Part shown: positions 58,955 to 64,000 of the stretch, one piece after another | Numbering within the stretch: the stretch's first letter is position 1 | Layout: every line of letters begins with the position of its first letter | DNA from: Eonycteris spelaea | Taxonomy: Eukaryota; Chordata; Mammalia; Chiroptera; Pteropodidae | DNA length: 64,000 nucleotides | Assembly (NCBI GenBank): GCA_003508835.1 | Contig: PUFA01000084.1 | Span: 5,766,001 to 5,830,000 of the forward strand | Direction: 5' to 3' | The notes under the pieces: model-generated | What the model was told of the DNA's origin: nothing | The model's input: only the letters and a program-made list of their open reading frames with translations | Databases searched by the model: none | Made by a program: the position numbers and the translations under genes

Positions 58955-59100
58955 CTAGACTCCTGGTCCAGCCTCGGCTCTCAGTTCCCATTGGATTTTG
59001 GGTCAGTCACACTGTCTCTGGGCTTGGGTTCTGCCTCTATAAAATGAGGGTGTTGGATTAATGATCTGTAACACTTCCCTGGCTCTACATTCTGTGTCAC
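58955..59100 (+). repeat. MIR-class SINE fragment
   Basis: The sequence tggattttgggtcagtcaca, ctgtctctgggcttgggttc and tataaaatgagggtgttgga is MIR-like. Confidence 0.65.
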
Positions 59101-59499
59101 CAAAAAATTATCTTTCTGACAAGACTAAGCTATTTTTCCCCCCTTCCTACAATTTACATGTCCTTTTGTTTTTCATTTAGATGTAAATGTATGAGTCTTT
59201 GACCAAAACAAAATTACCATCTTGGGTCACTCCTCAGCCCTCTCATCATTAAAATGTAGCTACAGATTTCTGTGATCAAAAAGAGAAAAGAAACTGTTAC
59301 TAAATCATCTTGATTTATCAGTCCTAGATAGAGTAGCAAGGAGTAATTATGAGAGTGGCCCAGAGGGCAACCAGGGGAGGTGATCACAGCAGTTTGGCGT
59401 AGACCTCCACCTACTCTTGACCTTTGTTCTTGGAGGAGAACAGAGGCACTGTGTAAGAAGAACAATTTAGGGATGTCAGGGAGCGAAATGGGACAATCC

Positions 59500-59690
59500 T
59501 GGGCTTCAGAGTCACAGTCCACAGTTTGAACTCTGGGTCTTCCATTTTGTATCCTTGAGCAAGTCACTTAACCTCTCTGAGCTTCAGTTCCTTCTCTGTA
59601 AATGGAAGACTATAACTCCAGAGGGTTGCCACAAGCAGTAAAAAAAGTAATGTGCTAAGGCACAGAAAGCATTAAACAAATTATAATGAA
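59500..59690 (+). repeat. MIR SINE
   Basis: It contains cttgagcaagtcacttaacc, tctctgagcttcagttcctt and ctctgtaaatggaagactat. Confidence 0.8.
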
Positions 59691-59699
59691 AAGAGGAAC

Positions 59700-62600
59700 A
59701 GGACAAGCCATGTATTAAAAATACGGGAGCAGGGGACATCCTATAGGAAAGTAGTTACACTTTCTCCCTTTAATTATTTCAGTGGACATATATGTTGCAA
59801 GCTGAGGCAGGAGCAGAGGTGCAGACAAGGAAAATATTGAGGAATTGTCTTTCCCTCACAGAACTGATAGTTTGGTTGGGAGACGAGACTCACAGATTGG
59901 AGGACTAGAGCAGACCAAACGCCCAGAACTCTAGTTCTTGGTGCCTTTATGAGCATGGAAAGCCAAAAATACCCTCCTCTTCTAATCCTGAGAGACTAGG
60001 TTTCTAGAAAAGTCAAGTTTTTATGGTAGGATTAGAATATGACCATTGGGGAAACATAGGAAAGCCCACAGGATTAAGTAGGATCAGATTAAAACAGGAC
60101 AATCGAGCCTTGCTCTGGATGGCATTGGGGAGCCATTGAAGTTTTTTAGTCAGGGAATATCCCAATGAAGATAATATTAATGACACCTGAGCATAGTAGC
60201 AGTGAATGGTAAAACTAAAGGAAGAAGAGAGGAGTGGGAGAAGACAAGAAAGTAATAAGGGAAGACTAGGTGGTAATGTGCCTTGAATCATGCCTTAACT
60301 GCATCCTCTGAGTCAGTCATTGATTCTTGTTGACCTCTCACTTGAAATATCTTATCCCCACCCCTTTTATGAATTATTTCATTTACCCATGGAATAAGTT
60401 TTCCAACTGGATTGATTGGAAGACAGGTGCCACTGACAGAGACAAAGAAGTTGGGGAACTAGCTTGACTGAATAAATCTGTTTCTTAAGTATTGGATTTG
60501 TGGTAATAGCTGAATGTTCAAGGGGAGAGTAAAGTTGAACTAATTTTTTCAACATGACTGGAAGCAACTTTAATACTTAAACAACATGAAATTTGAGGGT
60601 CTAACCAAAATCAGATACAGGATTAAAAAAAAGAAAAAAAATGAATATACTCTGTTCTCTTTTGATGTGGAATTACTACATGGGAAACTGAGTATATTTG
60701 GATAGTTTGTGTTTTCTTCAGCTGGCGTTATGGGGAATGATGAATGGAATTGTGATGGAAATGTTATGTAAGTTTGTTAAACCAAAATAAAAGAGTAGAG
60801 ACTAGAAAGTTCTGGAAAATGTGGGTGAATATTTAGTTTTTTAGAGGGGTGGTTTAAAAAAACCGTTATCTCTATCACGTAACTACTTTTATAATAAGAT
60901 TTATGGCCAACATAAATGATATGAGATGATTCTAAGCAATAGTTTAATAATTTGGAAGGCAAACAGGACCTTAGAGGGAAGACCAGCTTCCCATTCCATC
61001 CATAAAAATTAGTGGAAAACTTCCCCAGACCACTGGGCTTGTATTGTTCAGTCTCGAGGGCTAACCTTGCCTAATTTCTTCACAAAAGAAGAGTCCTAAT
61101 GATGCTTTTTTCTCAGTTATTGGAGAACCCCTCACCCCCTCACATTTTGGGTTCTCCCCCCCTTACTATCGCCTCCCTCTTATGCCTTATGGATAACGAC
61201 TATAAAGCAGTAGTTATAAAAATGGTTATGAAACTTTTATTTGAAGCAGAGATGATTATGTGGTTTGGGAGGGAAGTGGGGAAAAGGGACTAAATAAAAG
61301 AAAGTGACTCTAAGCTGTTAAGAGAAGACCATTAATAACAACATCTTGATTTTGTTAAGAGGCAAGCTGAAGCCATCAGAAACAGGCAGTGAACAAGGTG
61401 ATAATAAAGAAAATGTGTTTCTCAGACAAAGGAGCAGACAGCAGGGAACAACAGTTCAGGGAAAGAGGCGAACATTAGGGAGAGTGTGCAGAGAGGATGT
61501 GCTAATCTCTGAATCAAACTGGCGGAAGCACAGGGCCGTTTGAACTCCTTGGCAACTTCAGCCTGGTCTCAAAGTGGATTGTGAGGAATGAGAATAAAAG
61601 AAAAGTTCACTCGGAGTTCCTCTTGTCAGAGCAGGGGAAATTGCTTTGAGGCCAGCACTAGAGGATGCTAATGGTAGAAAACAGAACTCAGTAAAAGCAG
61701 GGGAAAAAATGTCAGGTCATTGGGAGCTTGCCTGGCATAAAGGAGATAAAACTACCACTGACGAGACATTCGGCCTAAGCCCCACCACGAACTGCTGTGC
61801 GAAACACTTCTAACCAGTGCTCAGCTGGCTAAAATCTGCAGATAATGCCTCAACCGCTCTGAGAATTTTCATTCACTTGACAAACAGTAATTGAACTCTC
61901 ACTGTGTCAGCAAGAGTTATTGCTATTAATGCTGGAAGGTGCAATAGGAACCCTCCTGTCCTTTGTACCAGTTAGTTTTGTGAGTTGGAAAGGATCGCTG
62001 GAAAGTGAGTACTGGGAAATCATGCTGACCCTGGAAGGGCACAGCCTAGTAGAAATTAGGATAAGAAGGAGAGCCAAAGTGGTAACTGGAAAGAAATATG
62101 TGTGTGTTTAGACTCCTTAAGAGCAAAGAGACTGCTAGTTTTTCTCCTCCAGGCCTACCAGTTCTCAGACATGAAGTAGGTTGGACAAGATGAGGCTTAC
62201 CTTCCCTTTGGGTATTTAGAATGGTTCTGGGAGTGTTGTGGGGATCATGCCATGAAGTTAGGAAGGACATGGGGATCTCTTAATGTTGCCATCTGTGATC
62301 AGCTGGAGAAGCTAGAAACTATTGTGCTTTTTCTGTATGTTTTATGAGTCACTGAGAAATTTTAGAATGCTAAAAATGCCTTCCCTCCAGATTCTAACCC
62401 AAAGCCTGCAAACTAGGCACACCTAGGTTTTGTTTAGCTAGAATACTTTCTTAAAATCGATCCAGCACTTAAAAATTGTGAAATTTCACCAAAAATCCAT
62501 AGTTTTGGCTTCTCTGAGGGACTGAAGATCTGACAACACTGGACCCACAGCAGCAATTGGCAAGTGGGTGGCAGCTGTCCCAATAGAGGGGGCACCTGTT

Positions 62601-63685
62601 CTCTAGTTTGGCCATCTCTACCTCTCCCATTAGGGTGGCCATGTAACTTGACTTTTGAGTAAAAGGGGGTGCTGTTAGTAATTATGCCTGGACCACAGAC
62701 ATAAGCCAAGATTGTGTGGCCAGCAAGGACATATGTTTACTCTAATTCACATTGCTTATACTGGGCTTGCTTTTCTTGCTCGCTGTTATTTAGGTTATGT
62801 GGTTATTAGTCAGACACTCTCATGAAGAAGAGAGAGAAAAGGTATCAAATGCGCAAGAGATGTGAAAGTTGAAAAAAAAGGAAAGAAATGAAAAAGTATT
62901 AAAATGAATGCCAATTACACCAAACCTTCAGGTAAAGGCAGAGCCTTTGGTGGTTGGCTCAGCGTGTTTGACCTTCCTGGCTCCCTGCCCTACACAGCAC
63001 TGTCAGTTTTAATAAGCTGTAATCCCGTAGCTACGAGCGAGACTAATCAAACTGCAGAGAGCAGCCTGTTCCTAATCAGGAAGGCACAGGATAATCATTT
63101 AACTCTGTGGTTTCTCAGTGAACTCCAAGCTGCCTCAACAGAAAAAAACATCCTGGATAAGAGAGTTGCTTACACATTCTAATCTTGACCTTTTGATGGT
63201 CTTTATTTGAAGTTTTTATTAAAATAATTTAATTACACAAGTATTTGGTTTTAAAATTGCTTTAGAAGAATCTTTTCCCTTTATTCCCAGAAAACAATAA
63301 AACCTCTCTCCTCCACAGTTATGTAAAAAACCTCAGACTCCTATTGATTACCCCCGTCCACTTGAACTGATCACAGACCCAAAACCTTTCGACACCATTC
63401 AGGGTATGAGTATAGTCCACAAACTGGGGGTGAGAGGGATTTGGGGACATGACGTAACAACTCACATTGAGTACCGACAGACTTACAGAAAAATATAGCA
63501 GGTGCTGTGGGCTACACATGCCAGTCAGTGCCAGCTATTCCCCATTGAAGTGGGAGCAGGACCGAGCTACAGCAAAGTTCCAGAAGCACCCTATACCTCA
63601 AGGCCAGAAAGCCTGTCTATTCAGTCTTCTCTTCTCTAGGCCCCTTCCTTCCAGGAGCATGTCACAAGAAGCAATTTAGTGCAAT
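59700..63685. other. Distal downstream interval
   Basis: No gene, strong splice pair or clearly nameable repeat is seen. Short open frames have no recognisable similarity. Confidence 0.45.
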
Positions 63686-63689
63686 AATT

Positions 63690-63960
63690 AACTGTTGAGT
63701 TTTATCAGATGGAGCTCAAGTCTAACCGGGAGCTAACCTGTGGTAGGTAGGCCCTTAGGCAAACTGCTCAGCCTTCTAGAAATTCCTGGTAGGCCCTTAG
63801 GCAGGGTACTCAACCTTCCTGGAACTCAGTTCTTAATAGGAATAATAATAACAATGCCGCACAGCCTTGCTCTAAGAGTCAATGAGATATATATGGAAAG
63901 CATTTACTAAGGTATCTGGCGCATTAAAAATACTCCATAGATTGTGGTTATTATTTTTAT
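63690..63960 (+). repeat. MIR SINE with an internal tandem duplication
   Basis: The tail ataataataacaatgccgca, tctggcgcattaaaaatact is MIR. A 42-bp unit starting gtaggcccttaggc occurs at 63747 and again at 63789. Confidence 0.7.
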
Positions 63961-64000
63961 TACGTGCTAAGCATGGCCTTAAGGACTCTAATTATACAAT

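Overview
The window is AT-rich placental-mammal genomic DNA with long introns, GT-AG splicing and a background of old eutherian repeats (MIR, L2, MLT1/MLT2 LTRs, MER1, MER5, MER20 and L1M fragments). I see no young lineage-specific SINE: no Alu, B1/B2, CanSINE or ruminant tRNA-SINE. That argues against simian primates, muroid rodents, carnivores and ruminants. The species cannot be named from what I can see.

The one gene I can support is DRD3, the D3 dopamine receptor, on the + strand. It has seven coding exons between 13817 and 43223. The ATG lies in an exon beginning at 13782. A strong unassigned acceptor/donor pair at 7042-7161 may be a 5' noncoding exon. Coding exons 1-4 encode the N-terminus to TM5 and the start of the third intracellular loop. 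Exon 5 (78 nt) and the 5' part of exon 6 encode a loop extension present in mouse D3 and absent from human D3. Exons 6-7 encode the rest of the loop, TM6, TM7 and the C-terminal Cys. All splice junctions are GT/AG and every phase is compatible.

The main anomaly is in exon 6 at about 41575-41582. Relative to the conserved Arg-Tyr-Tyr-Ser segment, two bases are missing, which puts a TAG in frame at 41580-41582. Both the long and the short exon 6 acceptor run into this stop, so the predicted product ends in the third loop without TM6 and TM7. Everything downstream is intact and conserved in the other frame. The lesion is therefore recent, polymorphic, or an assembly/sequencing error.

Region by region: 1-13781 is upstream DNA and 5' intron, with MLT1 LTRs, MIRs, MER20 and a MER1 nested in a MIR. 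Bases 13782-43223 hold the DRD3 coding exons and introns, with a CpG-enriched patch in the intron between coding exons 2 and 3. Bases 43224 to about 43640 are a short 3' UTR with AATAAA. From there to 64000 I see no gene: the flank holds a MER1 with a perfect 8-bp target duplication, two L1 3' ends of which one has a 12-bp target duplication, an MLT2-type LTR carrying a GGAA microsatellite, MIRs and simple repeats.
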